Shown here: piece after piece, positions 12,605 through 24,813 of the stretch
Numbering within the stretch: position 1 is the stretch's first letter
Layout: the number at the start of each line of letters is the position of its first letter
Assembly (NCBI GenBank): GCA_034440635.1
Contig: JAOTON010000455.1
Location: forward strand, 372,001 to 436,000
Source: Lepas anatifera
Lineage: Eukaryota; Arthropoda; Thecostraca; Lepadidae
Reading direction: 5' to 3'
Length of the DNA: 64,000 nt
Notes under the pieces: generated by a model
What the model saw: the letters and a program-made list of their open reading frames with translations, nothing else
Told to the model about the DNA's origin: nothing
Databases searched by the model: none
Program-made: the position numbers and the translations under genes

Positions 12605-12858
12605 CATGCTAGACGGAATGTCACAATATTCAAAGGACGCACGCTGGACGGAATGCCGCACTGTTCAAAAAATGTGCACGGGACGGAATACCGCAATGTT
12701 CAAAGGGGACACGCTGGACGGAATGCCGCACTGTTCAAAAGGGGGCATAATTGACGGAATGCCGCACTGTTCAAAGGGGAACTCTGGACGGAATGCCGCA
12801 CTGTTCACAGGGGGCACGCTGGGCCGAGTGCAACACCGCTCAAAGGTGGCACACTGAC
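12605..12858 (+). repeat. ~37-bp tandem repeat, seven degenerate copies
   Basis: The unit is GACGGAATGCCGCACTGTTC then AAAGGGGGCACGCTG. Copies vary in the G-rich spacer, so the frame is not kept. Confidence 0.85.
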
Positions 12859-13263
12859 CAGAGAATCGAGGAGAGGACAGCGGCATGCAGATTTCGCAAC
12901 GCTGTACTGCAAATCTCTGGACATTACCCATTGCCGCACGATATAATTCTAATCTACAAAAATTACTATAAAAAAACGAAATAGGTTTGCTGGGCTTTTT
13001 CCTTGACAGATCATAAAAAGGCGCAAATTATCAAATATCACAGTGCAATAGCTTATGGACCAGAAAACGTGTGTTGTAATTTTGTGACAAAGAGGCAGAC
13101 GTGCATATGCCAAATGCATTTTGTTTTACGCTGCAGTGAGAGGATAATCCTGCTGAGTGACGAAACAACAGTTGACACGTTTTTCTCTCTAGTTCAGGGC
13201 AGATTTTCGTAGCTCTGCATTTAACACATTTTCACGTCTCTGGCTTCCAAACATTTTTCCAGT

Positions 13264-13583
13264 CTGTTTGACATTCGCAGACGCAGGTGGGGGGGGGCAT
13301 TCCGGCCATGCCCCCCAAAGCGCTGGAAGGGGGTCATACAATCTTTTGGCCCCCAAAGGCCGGCTAAATTTTTGAAAAAAGGTGTTAACACTAGGTCTGT
13401 CGAGCAATTAAATCTTCACTCCCACTCCACCCTCCCAGGAGAGCGACCATGTACTTGGAGAGGTAGCTTATACTAGGTCTGTCGAGCACCCAAATCGCAC
13501 GTCCCCCCCACGCCCAGGAGGAGTGGCAGACATGGGTCTGGCCCCCCTCAAAACTCGGGTCTGGGTCCGCCCCTGCTGTTTGG
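13264..13583. mobile_element. hAT-like MITE with near-perfect 8-bp duplication
   Basis: The element is 13272-13575. The right end GGGTCCGCCCCTG is the inverted form of the CAGGGGCGGACCC terminus; the left end CATTCGCAGACGCAGG is a diverged partner. The flanking octamers CTGTTTGA and CTGTTTGG differ at one base. Inside, CTAGGTCTGTCGAGCA occurs twice (about 13393 and 13472). Confidence 0.6.
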
Positions 13584-13749
13584 TATGAGTGGGATCACGA
13601 GATATGAAATAGGGAACACACCTTACTTTGCAACAAAACCAGTATATAAGCCAGATTTCGAATAACATATTCCGGCTGTGGAACGCGCCCCGAGGCAGCG
13701 GATGACCATGCATTTTTTAAGGGGATCAGACCTAGCAATGGGGGGAATA

Positions 13750-13990
13750 TCACGGTAGCTCAGTTGGAAGATTGTTAGCTCTTGCCCGCTGTTCAGAAAC
13801 CATGACGTGGCAGTGCATGTGCGTAGGCTTGGGATCGGTTCCCCTCAGACGCTCCGGAGCTCAATATTTATCTGACACAGATCGACTGGCAACTGACTGG
13901 TGAGAGGGTGATCTGAGCGGGCCGCCCGTCCTTGTGTGTATTGGGACGTCAAACACTGACTTCCAGATTTAGCCGTCATTGCGGGAATTG
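13750..13990 (+). repeat. Possible tRNA-derived SINE
   Basis: A perfect pol III A box TAGCTCAGTTG lies at 13756-13766. A B-box-like GATCGGTTC lies at 13833-13841 with one mismatch. The gap between boxes is longer than in ordinary tRNAs. No cloverleaf can be drawn and no A-rich tail was seen. Confidence 0.4.
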
Positions 13991-14392
13991 CCCGTTCGGA
14001 TGCTGAGGCTAGGGTCTTTTTCAGTATTAAGCACTTCGATAATATTCATCACTTAATCAATAACAATTAAGGAAGTCGTTATCGACGATAACGTATTCCC
14101 AGTTTGCGACAGATTATCGATCATCACGGTCACGTTATCGAAGTCCTCGTTTTCGGCCGACTGATAGCGATAACTTTGATATCTTTTCCGTAATAGGGGA
14201 CCATATTTAACAAGCCTTGAAAACGCATGTTGTATAAAAAATCAGAAGCGTTCCTACCGAGATGTGAAGATGCACAAGCTCAATACAAAGGTTCCTCTTC
14301 CGTTGCCCTCCAGCAATTGCGAGAGGAGCATAAACTTACGCTACGTTGGTTTCAATTAGCATGCGATCAGAATAGAAGTGGGTGATGTTGCG

Positions 14393-15296
14393 CAGAGTTG
14401 GTCGGGCTACCCAATCTTGGAAACGCTTCCGCTACTTCCAGTACCTTGACTGGCTGAGACCGCTACCACTGCTAACGCTTGTTTTTCAAAATCACGAAAC
14501 CGCTACACGTTACTCCGTTACTCCGCTAATGCAACTTTTAATACAGAGCGCTACTAAAGCGCTACCTAACTAAATTTTTACTGCTCTTTTTGAATAAATG
14601 TCAATGAAAACTACTGCTTATCTGTACATAAACTAAAAAATTAGCAGTCTTCACACAATAAAAAAACATTCATTCAATCTCCGTCCGAGTTTCTGACGGC
14701 GGAAAATTTCTATTAATCTCCATCTCCTAATCAGTATGAGTGGTGGTTCCCTAAACAGGCTGTCGGTAGCGGTAGCCGTTTTGAATTCTACTGAATCCGC
14801 TAACCGCTATTATTCTTTTTACTATAGAAACCGCTACCAGTGGGGATCCAAGGGGTGGGGGCGAAAAGGTATCCCCAAACAGGAAAAACCATGTTTTCCC
14901 CGCTCCTCCCCCAGCTGTTGACCTTATTTTTACCCCGACACCTTTTTAGTTTATGAGCAAGGTTTTGGCACTTCAATTCTCAACTTCAAACACAACCAGT
15001 CAACTTCAGCGTAAACATTGGGGCTTGGATAGCAAAAAGAAGCATCTTGTGGCCGCGTCTTGCACTCCGTGACGTTTTTCTCTTTTCGACTTCGGTTTAC
15101 CCTCAAAGCATAACTGTCTTGTTAAGATGTAAGAAAATATTTCCCTGCGGGGCACTTCCTTTTGCTTTTTTACTTTGGCTTGCCCGTCAAACCTGCCTGC
15201 TAGATCCGCCACGGCCCGCTTCCGATACTCCGCTACCATTTGGATAGTTCGCAAGTAGCGGAGTAGCGGACTTGAGTGGCGGAACGCCAGGCTCTG
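14393..15296 (+). mobile_element. hAT-like MITE with GTAGCGG-rich interior, copy 1
   Basis: Begins CAGAGTTGGTCGGGCTACC and ends CCAGGCTCTG, inverted termini of the CAGAG type. The interior is full of CGCTACC / GTAGCGG words, and both ends match the inverted copy at 44418-44889. About 370 bp (roughly 14842-15215) are absent from that copy and look like a later insertion. No exact target duplication was found. Confidence 0.6.
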
Positions 15297-16331
15297 AAAC
15301 CCAACATGGGTCTAGTACAACTTGACTACAAATGGTTAACGTTACTGTTATCGCGCTATTGAAGACATTTATTTCATGATCGAGTAATCTTTATCGAATT
15401 CACCGTCCTTGGAAAAGTTGCGAGGAATCGTTATCGAAGTCGGGACGAAATTATCTACTTTTACAGAAGCCCCTGAGACTTAATTCATGCTTCGAAATTA
15501 AAAGACATTTTTGGAATGAAATACAAAAATTAATATAAGTACCTATATGTACACCAATAGGCACATAAAAATCTCAGTGATAGTTTTCCTTCTAATTCAG
15601 TATTTTACCTCCTTCTGTGTACAAAAACGGTTTCGGTAAGGAGACAGTAGGAAATCGGAGCGTTCCCCAATTTTCTAGAGAGAGGCAGACCCTCCCTCTT
15701 CCCAGGGGCAACGTCCCGTTCCATAGTTACGACAGGCTTGATTTTTTTGGGGCATCCGTATATGGAGACTTAGATTCATGGGTGAGCATCACTACAGAGG
15801 CAAGCCCAGTTTCCAATACCCTACAAATACCTTCGCAGATTCTTACATAACTATGACAGCAACATCAGCATGGAAAACCCAACACTGAACGTTGGTCGAG
15901 TCGGTGAAACAAGCGGCTGTCGACAGTGATGGTCGTCTTCCGTGCGGACAGGAACGCTAATCGGTCGACAGCAGCGGGGTCCAACAAAAACAAGCACGGG
16001 TACGCACCGCAGCGGGGAAAACACCATTTAAACAGTGTTCCGAGGGCAGAGTAAGTCCCAGTTGTGGCATAGCAATCTATGCTTGCACTGGATGACAGGA
16101 ACAGTGCCAGTGCTGACAGTGAAGTGTCTGCAGGTAGTTCAAACGTGAGGAAATGCACGGTTCTAAGCGTACAAATAAATGCTTCAGACGTTGAGAAAAG
16201 TTACAAACTCAGATTGCGGGTCGGGAGTTGAATTCGTGACATGACCCTCGCCTGTTTAAGGTAATCGTCCAAGCTAACGATTATCGGGCCATCAGAGAAC
16301 TCACTTCCAGCCGAGTGAGATCTAACAAAGC
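15297..16331. other. No gene seen
   Basis: Spacer with unrelated short open frames. Nothing recognised. Confidence 0.4.
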
Positions 16332-19300
16332 CAAATGACCAGGGGCGCAGCCAGAGCTTTCGTATGGGGGGGCACACCAACTTTGAGGGGCACCCCGGGG
16401 AAAAAAGGGCACTTTTTAACGTAACCTAAAAAACTTACTATATCTTTGTTTATATCATTTTTTGGGCATCTTTGGTTCAATAAAAATGCAAAGAAATCAT
16501 TGACGGAGAAGAAAAATCGATTAAAACCGAAAAAAGGAACAAAATATCACCAAAATGCCATGAAAGTAGCCAAAACACCACTTTTTTGGGATAGATTTAA
16601 GGACAGCCAACTAATGCAAATACTTAACATCAGCGGAGCATGTGATATCTGTTACAATGTGCAGGTTAAGGAATATTGGAGTCGAATTTTTTTTGTTATG
16701 CCCACTGGTTTTGTCGTGACGAGTGAGCCCTGGCTGAACACGGATTAAGTTCCTGGCCTCCCACAATCGCCGTGGGACGAGGAGTGGCATAGTGTCTTTG
16801 GAAGAACACATTTTTGCTGGGGGAAAAATTTGGGAGATACCTCTTGAACTCGTTTATTAAGTTCCATATTCTCAAGGATCGGTCCCAGTTAAGAGTAAAT
16901 AAAAGGTGAACAGGCCGGTGGTTTAGATGGGGACGGTGTGACAGGGCTGAAAATTGTAACAACTAGTTCTTCATTTAAATTAATTAGTAGAAATCCTGGT
17001 TTAGGGGACTGTGCTCTGAGCTCGGGGGCCCATGCCTTTTTATCATCCCTTCCCAGAATCCACCAGTATAATAAGCAATTTATATAACCTGGGGTGCCTA
17101 GGTATCACAAGCCGTTTTAGAGATTCCTCATTCCTCGTTAGCTCCGTTTTACAAGGGGAGTTTCCATTGTGTTCTTATTCCCCATCTATTCAAGACCAGC
17201 TCTGGGGCCCCCAAATGTGGATCAGAGGCCCCCAGAGCAGCTTCCCCCATCCCCCAGTTGTGCCTCCAGGGACTAAACTAGCTCAGTGAACCCGCCCCGA
17301 AATGATGGGGAGTTGGCCTTGTGTTATTATTATCTGTCTATTCAAGACCACCTCAGGGGCCCCTGATGTAGATCAGGCCACAGAGCAGCCCATTCTTCAC
17401 CCAGGGACTAGACTAGCTCATTGGCCCCAGAGATGTGGTCATCAGACTAGCTCATGGGCCACAGATAGGCTCATAGGGCCTTAAACCAGTTCAAGAAGCC
17501 CCAGAACAGTTTAAAGCGCCAGATCACCTCAGGGGACCTCAAGCCAACTTAGGGGCTCTCACAAGCTCAGCGCCCAGACCAGCTCAGGGTAGACTCAGAA
17601 CCTAGACCCACTCTTGGGCCCCAGATCAGCTCTTGGGGCCCCAGATCAGTTCAGGGGCCTCAAGTCAGGTCAGGGGGGCAGGATCAAGTCAGGGCCACTA
17701 AATCAGCTCAGGAATCCCTCACCAGCTCGGGGCCTAAGCAGTTCAAAAGCCCCAGAGCTGCTCGGGGAACACCAGATCGGCCCATAGGGCACCAGATCAG
17801 CCTCGGGGACAAATAATCAGATCAGTGGTCCCCGACCAGCTCGGGGCCCAGATCAGCTCGGGAATACCAGATCAAGTCAGGAGGCACTTAATCAGCTCAG
17901 GAGCCCCATACCATCTCAGGGGCCCTCACCAACCCCTGTGGGCCCAGCTCAGCCCAGGGCCTGGGAGCTGCTCAGGAAATCACGTAATCACACCAGGAGG
18001 TCCAGGTCAGCTTAAAGGGCACCATACTAGCAATGTGGCACCAGACTAGCTCAGAGGGAATCAGATGGGCTCAGGAGACACACTGATGACTCAGCAGGCA
18101 CCAGATCGACTCAGGGGGCATTAGTTAAGTTCAGGGGGCAGTATATCTGCTCAGGGTGCACCAGATCGATCAGCTCAGGGGGCAAGTTCAAGTCAGGGGT
18201 ACTAAATCAGCTCAGGGATCCCTCACCAGCTCAGGGCCCAATCAGTTCAAAAGCCCCAGAGCTGCTCAGGGGACACCAGATGCCCATAGGGCACCAGATT
18301 AGCTTAGGGTACAAACAATCAGATCAGTGGTCCACGACCAGCTCGGGAATACCAGATCAAGTCAGGAGGTACTAAATCAGCTCAGGAGCCCCATACAATC
18401 TCAAGCCTCATCAGCCTCTGTGGGCCCAGCTCAGCCCAGGGCTTTAGAGCTGCTCATGAAATCACGTAAGGAGGCCCAGGTCAGCTTAGATCAGGCACCA
18501 GATTAGCTCAGAGGGCAGCAGATGGACTCAGGAGGTACCAGATCGACTCAGGGGCATTATTGCATCTCAGGTGGCACCAGATCGATCCGCTCGGGGGGCT
18601 CAGATCAGCTTCCAGCCCCCGGACTATGGCAGGAGCCTAAATCAGCTCAGGGAGCAACATAACAGCTCAGGGGACACAAGGTGGGCTCAGGGCCCACCAA
18701 ACCAGCTCAGGGGGGGGACCAGACCATCTAAGGAGACATCAATAATCAGTTGAGGGGGCACCTAATCAGCTGAAGAGGCACCATATTGACTTAGGAGACA
18801 GAATCAACTTGGGGAGGCATGAGATCAGTTCGGGGGCCCTAATCAGCTCAAGGGGCACTAAATCAGCTATAAGGGCACCAAACAAGCTCGGAAGCATTAC
18901 ACTAACTCAGAGAGCATTATATAGGTTCAGGAGGCACAATTATTTGCTCCGTGGGGCACTCGATTGACTCAGGGGCACCAGATCAGCTTAGAGGGCAAGT
19001 AATCAGCTCAAGGGGCCAAGATCAGCTGAGAGGCCACGAGATGAGCTCAAGGAGCACCACATCGGCTTTACCCGTACGATTATTGGCGACAATGAGGCAT
19101 TAGGTGGACACATACTAGGTGCCCATACTCTTCCCGGGTGCTTGGAAAGGCGATAGAATACCCTAGCTGACCGAGAAAGGTATTAAGTTGTCCAACAATA
19201 GTTCCAATCGCTACATGCGGTCCAGTTACATCTAGGTTCAACGGCTAGGGCACTAAATTTCGAGCGGCACGGCCCAAATTGGGTACACCACCTGGCAATC

Positions 19301-20992
19301 AAAAGGGCACCCGTCAGTGATGGGGGCACGTGCCCCCTGTGCCTTCCTGGCTGCACCCCTGGACAGTAGATCAACTCCGGGAGGCATTAAATAATCTCAG
19401 AGGGCCCGGATCAGCTCAAGGGGCACTAAAACAGCTAAAAGGACTCCAGGCAAGCTCGGAGTCATCAAACTAACTCAGAGAGTATTTTATAGGCTCAGAA
19501 GGCACACTTATTTTTCTCAGGAGGGCACCAGATTGACTACGAGGGCACCAGATCAGCTCAGAGGGCACATGATCAGCTCCAAGGGGCACCAGATGAGCTC
19601 CGCCCGTACGATTATTGGCGACGAAGAGGCATTATCTGGAAACGGATTGCGTGCCTATACTATTCCCGGGTGCTTGGAAAGGCGACAGAATGCCCTAGCT
19701 GACCAAAAAGGCACTTAGTTGTCAAACAATAGTTGAAATCGCTAAATGCAGTCTAGTTACATCTAGGTTCAACGGCGCAGGGCACTAAATTTCGAGCGGC
19801 ACGGCCCAAAGAGGGTACACCCCTGGCAATCAAAGGGCACCCGGCACCGATGGGTGCACGTGCCCCTTGTGCCCCCTGGACAGTAGATAAACTCCGGGAG
19901 GCATTAAATAAGTTCAGGGGGCCCGGATCAACTCAAGGGGTACTAAAACAGCTAATAGGGCAGCAGGCAAGCTCGGAGGCATCAGACTAACTTAGAGAGC
20001 ATTATATAGGTTCAGAAGGCACAATTATTTATTCAGGGAGGGGGCACCAGATTGACTACGAGGGCATCAGATCAGCTCAGAAGGCACATGATCACCTCCA
20101 GGGGGCACCAAATGAGCTCCACCCGTACGATTATTGGCGACGATGAGGCATTATCTGGAAACGGATTACGTGCCTATACTATTCCCGGGTGCTTGGAAAG
20201 GCGACAGAATGTTTTAGGTGACCAAAAAGGCACTTAGTTGTCAAACAATAGTTGAAATCGCTAAATGCGGCCTAGTTCCGTCTAGGTTCAACGGCGTAGG
20301 GCACTAATTTTCGAGCGGTTCGGCCCAAAGGGGGTACACCACCTGGCAATCAAAAGGGCACCCTCACCGATGGGGGCACGTGCCCCTGTGTCCCCTGGCT
20401 GTGGCCCTGGACAGTAGATAAACTACGGGAGGCATTAAATAAGTTCAGGGGCCCGGATCAGCTCAAGGGGCACTATAACAGCTAATAGGGCAACAGGCAA
20501 GCTCGGAGGCATCAGACTAACTCAGAGAACATTATATAGATTCAGAAGGCACAATTATTTTCTCAGGGGGGGCACCAGATTGACTACAAGGGCATCAGAT
20601 CAGCTCACAGGGCACATGATCAGCTCCAGGGTTCAAGACCAGCGCTCAGGGGGCACCAGATGAGATCAAGGGGCACCAGATTTGCTCTGCCCATACGATT
20701 ATTGGCGACGATGAGGCATTATCTGGAAACGGATTACGTGCCTTTACTCTTCCCGGGTGCGTGGAAAGGCGACAGAATGCCCTAACTGACCAAAAAGGCA
20801 CTTAATTGTCAAACAATAGCTTAAATCACTAAATGCAGTCTAGTTCCATCTAGGCTCAACGACGTAGGGTACTAAATTTCGAGCGGCACGGCCCAAAGAG
20901 GGCACACCACCTGGCAACTAAAAGGGCACCCCGGCACCGATGGGGGGGCACGTGCCCCCTGTGCCCCCCCTGGCTGCGCCCCTGCAAATGAC
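16332..20992. mobile_element. 4.6-kb hAT-like non-autonomous element carrying a satellite array
   Basis: The element 16340-20984 begins CAGGGGCGCAGCCAG and ends with its exact complement CTGGCTGCGCCCCTG. It is flanked by a perfect 8-bp duplication CAAATGAC (16332-16339 and 20985-20992). Inside are about 800 bp of ordinary AT-rich sequence, then 3.8 kb of degenerate satellite. No transposase frame is present, so mobilisation would need a hAT-type enzyme from elsewhere. Confidence 0.85.
17180..20950 (+). repeat. Degenerate ~20-bp satellite (CAGATCAGCTCAGGGGGCAC) with higher-order units
   Basis: The first part (17180-19070) is a loose array of CAGATCAGCTCAGG-type words with 18-24 bp spacing. 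From 19073 a larger unit takes over: CGTACGATTATTGGCGACGA starts near 19073, 19605, 20124 and 20692, giving periods of about 532, 519 and 568 bp. Each large unit holds a block of the short satellite plus a unique ~280-bp segment ending GTGCCCC..CTGG. Confidence 0.9.
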
Positions 20993-21445
20993 CCCAAAGG
21001 TTGGTACCTCGCAAGCTCCAGGCCAGGTCGCAAGCCAATTACGAGGGAACACCACTCGTCTCCCCGTGCAAAGTTCGAACGCATCATTTTCCATTAATTC
21101 TTGGGTAATATAACCGCCTAGAAGCGCATGTAGGAGGGCAATTATTCGCCATACCGGTTTTGGTGAGTACAATATTTACCATCGTCGCGACGTTGCACGC
21201 CCCAAAACTCCAATATTGCTGATGACAAATCACATTCCTTCCACAACCACCGCATCCGCCGGCGCCACAAGATTGTCTTATGAGAGAAAACTTGCTGAGC
21301 GGTAAGCATTCCTGTGCCGCCGCAAATCGGCACTGGGGGCGTCGCCTCGCCCCCGGAGCCCGCGCGGACACGACCCCGCGCGGGGCCAACTTATACATAT
21401 ATCCACACTTCCGGCGAGAGAGGTAAAGAGAGAGCAGCCTCTCAC
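20993..21445. other. No gene seen
   Basis: GC-rich spacer. A 192-codon open frame on the minus strand (21084-21662) crosses into the next MITE and has no recognisable domain. Confidence 0.4.
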
Positions 21446-22087
21446 CCACGCAGCTGGGGCGTGAGTGGGACGAAAATGGCGGATATTGAAACCTCATGGT
21501 CGTGAGTTGGAATTTCAACTGTTCTGAGCATATTTCCCCGGGTCCAATGGCGTGGAAACTGGGGTCAACGTATCGACGACTAGTGCATTCCGTAGGGTGA
21601 AGAGTTCCCAGGACTATCATTATGATCTCGGAACCCCAGCTAGCCCACAAAGTAAGGGCCACAGCAATGAAAGCAAGTCATCGCCATGCTGCGGGCGCAG
21701 GAAGAAGTATTACATTATTCATCGAGCCTTCAACTTATCTCACTGATGACTGGTTTTGAGCCCCCTCGGTAGGAGTTTTACCCATCCAGGCAAGCGTCAT
21801 GACGACATCCCCAGATGAAATGATTCAATGTGTGCTCCTGAACCCATTGAATGGTAGCAGAGCTGCATAGCGCTGCTACCTACAGTTTGGAGGAAACACG
21901 AGCTCGCTCAGTTAGCACTGCGCTACGAGCGTCACCAAAAGAAACGACGCGCTTTTAGCAGCACGCCCTTAAACATACGAAGTGAATTAAAATTGGAGTT
22001 TCAGCTTACATAATTAAAAACACCTGTTTATCAACGATACTAAAAGAGCCTGCCTCGAACCTGCTTATCTACGCCCCTGCCACGCAA
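21446..22087. mobile_element. hAT-like MITE
   Basis: The element is 21454-22079. The left end CTGGGGCGTGAG pairs with the right end TATCTACGCCCCTG (complement CAGGGGCGTAG). The flanking octamers CCACGCAG and CCACGCAA differ at one base. Non-coding. Confidence 0.55.
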
Positions 22088-22799
22088 AATAGAAAGGCAC
22101 CCGTGACCTCCAACACTGATCAAAGCCCTGTCGAACATCGACCAGACTTGAAGTGACGTCTGTTGCCTGTGAATTAAGGGGTCAATAGAGTGGAGCTTGA
22201 GGCCGAAGCTGGACGCTTATTGCAAACGACACGTCCGGCGCGAAAATAATTAGCGATGCAGGGGTCGAATCTAAGAAATTAATGTTTTCGGCAGCATAGT
22301 TTCGCACCGCATGAATATCAGAAGTTGAGTTCTCTTCCGATAGCGACCACAATATTGGAGAAAGACTTATCATGCAACGACAGTCAATCAATGGTAAGAG
22401 CATGAAACATGGCGAGCAGGAGGTGGGGTCATGATACCCGTGGCGAAAGTGAACGTGATAAAGCACCTCCGCCCGTTCCGTTATCGAAATGAAATGAGGC
22501 CTACCCAATCCAGTTTGACACGACTGATGACAGGAAAGGTGATCACGGTGAAATTGGTCCCACATGAACCGTCCTGAAGAACTTCACCGCACTTAAATGG
22601 GACTGCAAACCTGGCCGGCCGGCTGCCATATACCTACGCGACCTTGGCGGGACAGGTCCCCTTTAAACCTAATGTGCCACCCAGGTAAAATGTCGGAATC
22701 GGTAGTGGAGGGAGCGCTATTCGGTCTCCTTAGACATGAGAAGCAAAGAGAGTTAAGAAGACGCCCATTTGGGGTACACTGCGAACTATAGTGATCTAT
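22088..22799. other. No gene seen
   Basis: Contains open frames on both strands (for example 22182-22565 minus) with no recognisable domain. Confidence 0.4.
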
Positions 22800-23360
22800 A
22801 TTCTAGCCATTTTTCAAGTCAGTCAAGTCACCTCAGTCAATATCTTCAATGCCAGACAAGGTCATAATGGTGGAATCTGAGTCATACTGGGAGCCTTTTG
22901 GGAAATGCCGCGATCAGGCGGAGAGAAGTCACGAATAGAATCCAAACAGGCTAAGAGCATAAAGGGTATCACCTGCTTATTATTTTATTCTAATAACATA
23001 ATATTCTAATATTCTTTGAAAATTTGGGGCCACGGCCTTTCAAGGTAATTACCCTATGCCGTCACAAGATTATATTTCCATGCAACATTGTAAGTACCAT
23101 TGCAGCAGCCAGAGCTGAAAATGAAGGTCTGACCTTAACCCATGACCCATCACTTGAACAATGAGTAACCTTCCTATGGCGTCATAACTTAATATAAATC
23201 ATACTGGGTGACATCATCAGACCGGAAAACTGGCGTCAATGACCTTGAAAATGTTGATATGACCTTGACCTCCATGTGAGTTGACTTGAGCACATCATCC
23301 CCATAATATAGCGTTCTGGCGTCAATACCTGGTTTAAAACATAGCTGGTCTAGTGCAGCG
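22800..23360 (-). mobile_element. Inverted fragment of a family-1 element
   Basis: On the minus strand the order CGGCATTTCCCA, CCCAGTATG, GACCTTG, TTGAAGATATTGACTGAGGT matches the right half of copy A (5830-5930). More AGGTCA half-sites on the far side match its middle. Terminal repeats are missing. Confidence 0.6.
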
Positions 23361-23875
23361 AAGTAGCTCGTCAACATGTCCTACAAAAATGCCGCTGCAG
23401 CCGCTCATGGGTCTTGGTTGAAACATCATTTAATGCAAAATTTATTGATAGGACAGACAAGAAGCACAAAAGTGACGTCGTATTTGGTTTAACGACAGCA
23501 CGGGAAAAATATCAGTGGGCAATGTCCTTATAAGTGTCGGGGCGGGAGGGGGCAATATGCCCCCTACACTAATGGGGCTACGTCGACAGAGTTCCACAAG
23601 GCACCTCCGGGTGCTAAACTCAGCGGGAGAGTACCAAACCAGACAGGCCTCATGGCAACCTCCCAGCTCCAAACGCCGCCCAATTCGCTATCTGCAAAGG
23701 TAAGACTGCTATAACCAATGGAGGGGCAGAACCTGGCGTGGCAAAGCGTATATTGGCGCCGCGCTCCAAAGCCCCCTGTGTAACAGCTCCGGAATGGTGT
23801 CTTTTGGTTGCGAGACCAGACGTAGACAGCGAGCCTTGTGGACACTGTATTCTGACGCAGTCACTCTTAGCCATC

Positions 23876-24130
23876 CCTTTGACCATGAGCGTCGCCACCG
23901 GAAAAAAGTGGGGGGGGGCAGCCAAACTTTAAACTGACGCTGACAAAAAACTTTCCACGTTAGGACCAAATACTGTTCGAATTTGGGCTCCTCGTTGCCT
24001 TCTGCAGCGGCTGGTTATAAGAATGTCCGGGTTTCTCCCATTTTGACTGAGATCAGGAAATTTTTGGCCAAAAAGTGGGGGGGGGGCCAGGCCCCCTTGC
24101 CCCCCCGGTGGCGACGCCCCTGCCTTTGAC
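23876..24130. mobile_element. 239-bp hAT-like MITE with perfect 8-bp duplication
   Basis: The element is 23884-24122. The left end CATGAGCGTCGCCACCGG and the complement of the right end CAGGGGCGTCGCCACCGG differ at two bases. It is flanked on both sides by CCTTTGAC (23876-23883, 24123-24130). G-rich subterminal runs follow each end. Confidence 0.85.
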
Positions 24131-24166
24131 AGAGCTCCCATTGGGCGCATTCCATTATTCATCTCC

Positions 24167-24813
24167 TTGAAGGGAAGGTGGCACATTGGTGCAATTTTCA
24201 CACTGCAGTAGTTTTAGGGGCCTGTTTTTAAAATAATGGATTCGGTCTTGTTCCTGCTGAAAACAATGGCTGAGAAGCCGAATGTTTCTTCCTTTTAATT
24301 TTCCTTTGCTAGAGGTAAAATGTTTCCATATACACGTGCCATCATAATCTGGTGATGCATTGTGCCAGATTGAGCCTATTTTTTTGCACAAAATATAGGC
24401 ACGAATTCAAATAAAGCATTTTGCCAAAAGGGAAAATAATTAGGAGGTCCTAAAAATAAATTTCTGTCATATTTATTGACATACAACAGTTCACTTTTAA
24501 AACTAGTCATTGAAAAAGTTATAGGCACGTGTTTAAAGTAGTAAATACCATTTAGCACGCAGGTTTCAAAGAGGTTCAAGCCACACAAATTTGACCACGC
24601 AGCGGGGTGTGACCATTAAGTCACTTTCCCCAAGGTCACCTCATACCGCGTGACCATCCGGGGCGGATCGGGTCGATAAGGGTGATTTTTTATCCGAGAA
24701 CGGGAAGTTCTCCGAGACATGAAAAATTATCAAATGGTTGCACGACATGCATTGCTCAACCAGGTGGCTATCGCAGCTAAAATCCAATTATCAAGGTGAC
24801 ATATTCCCTTTTA
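24167..24813 (+). mobile_element. Family-3 TTAA element
   Basis: The left end TTGAAGGGAAGGTGGCACATTGG and inverted right end ATAAAAGGGAATATGTCACC match the 28908 copy. The subterminal TTTTAGCTGCGATAGCCA matches its TTTTAACTGAGATAGCCA. The flanking TTAA has decayed. Confidence 0.7.

Noticed and set aside
21084..21662. 192-codon minus-strand frame
   Set aside because: Crosses the left end of a MITE, and no domain, signal or splice support was found.
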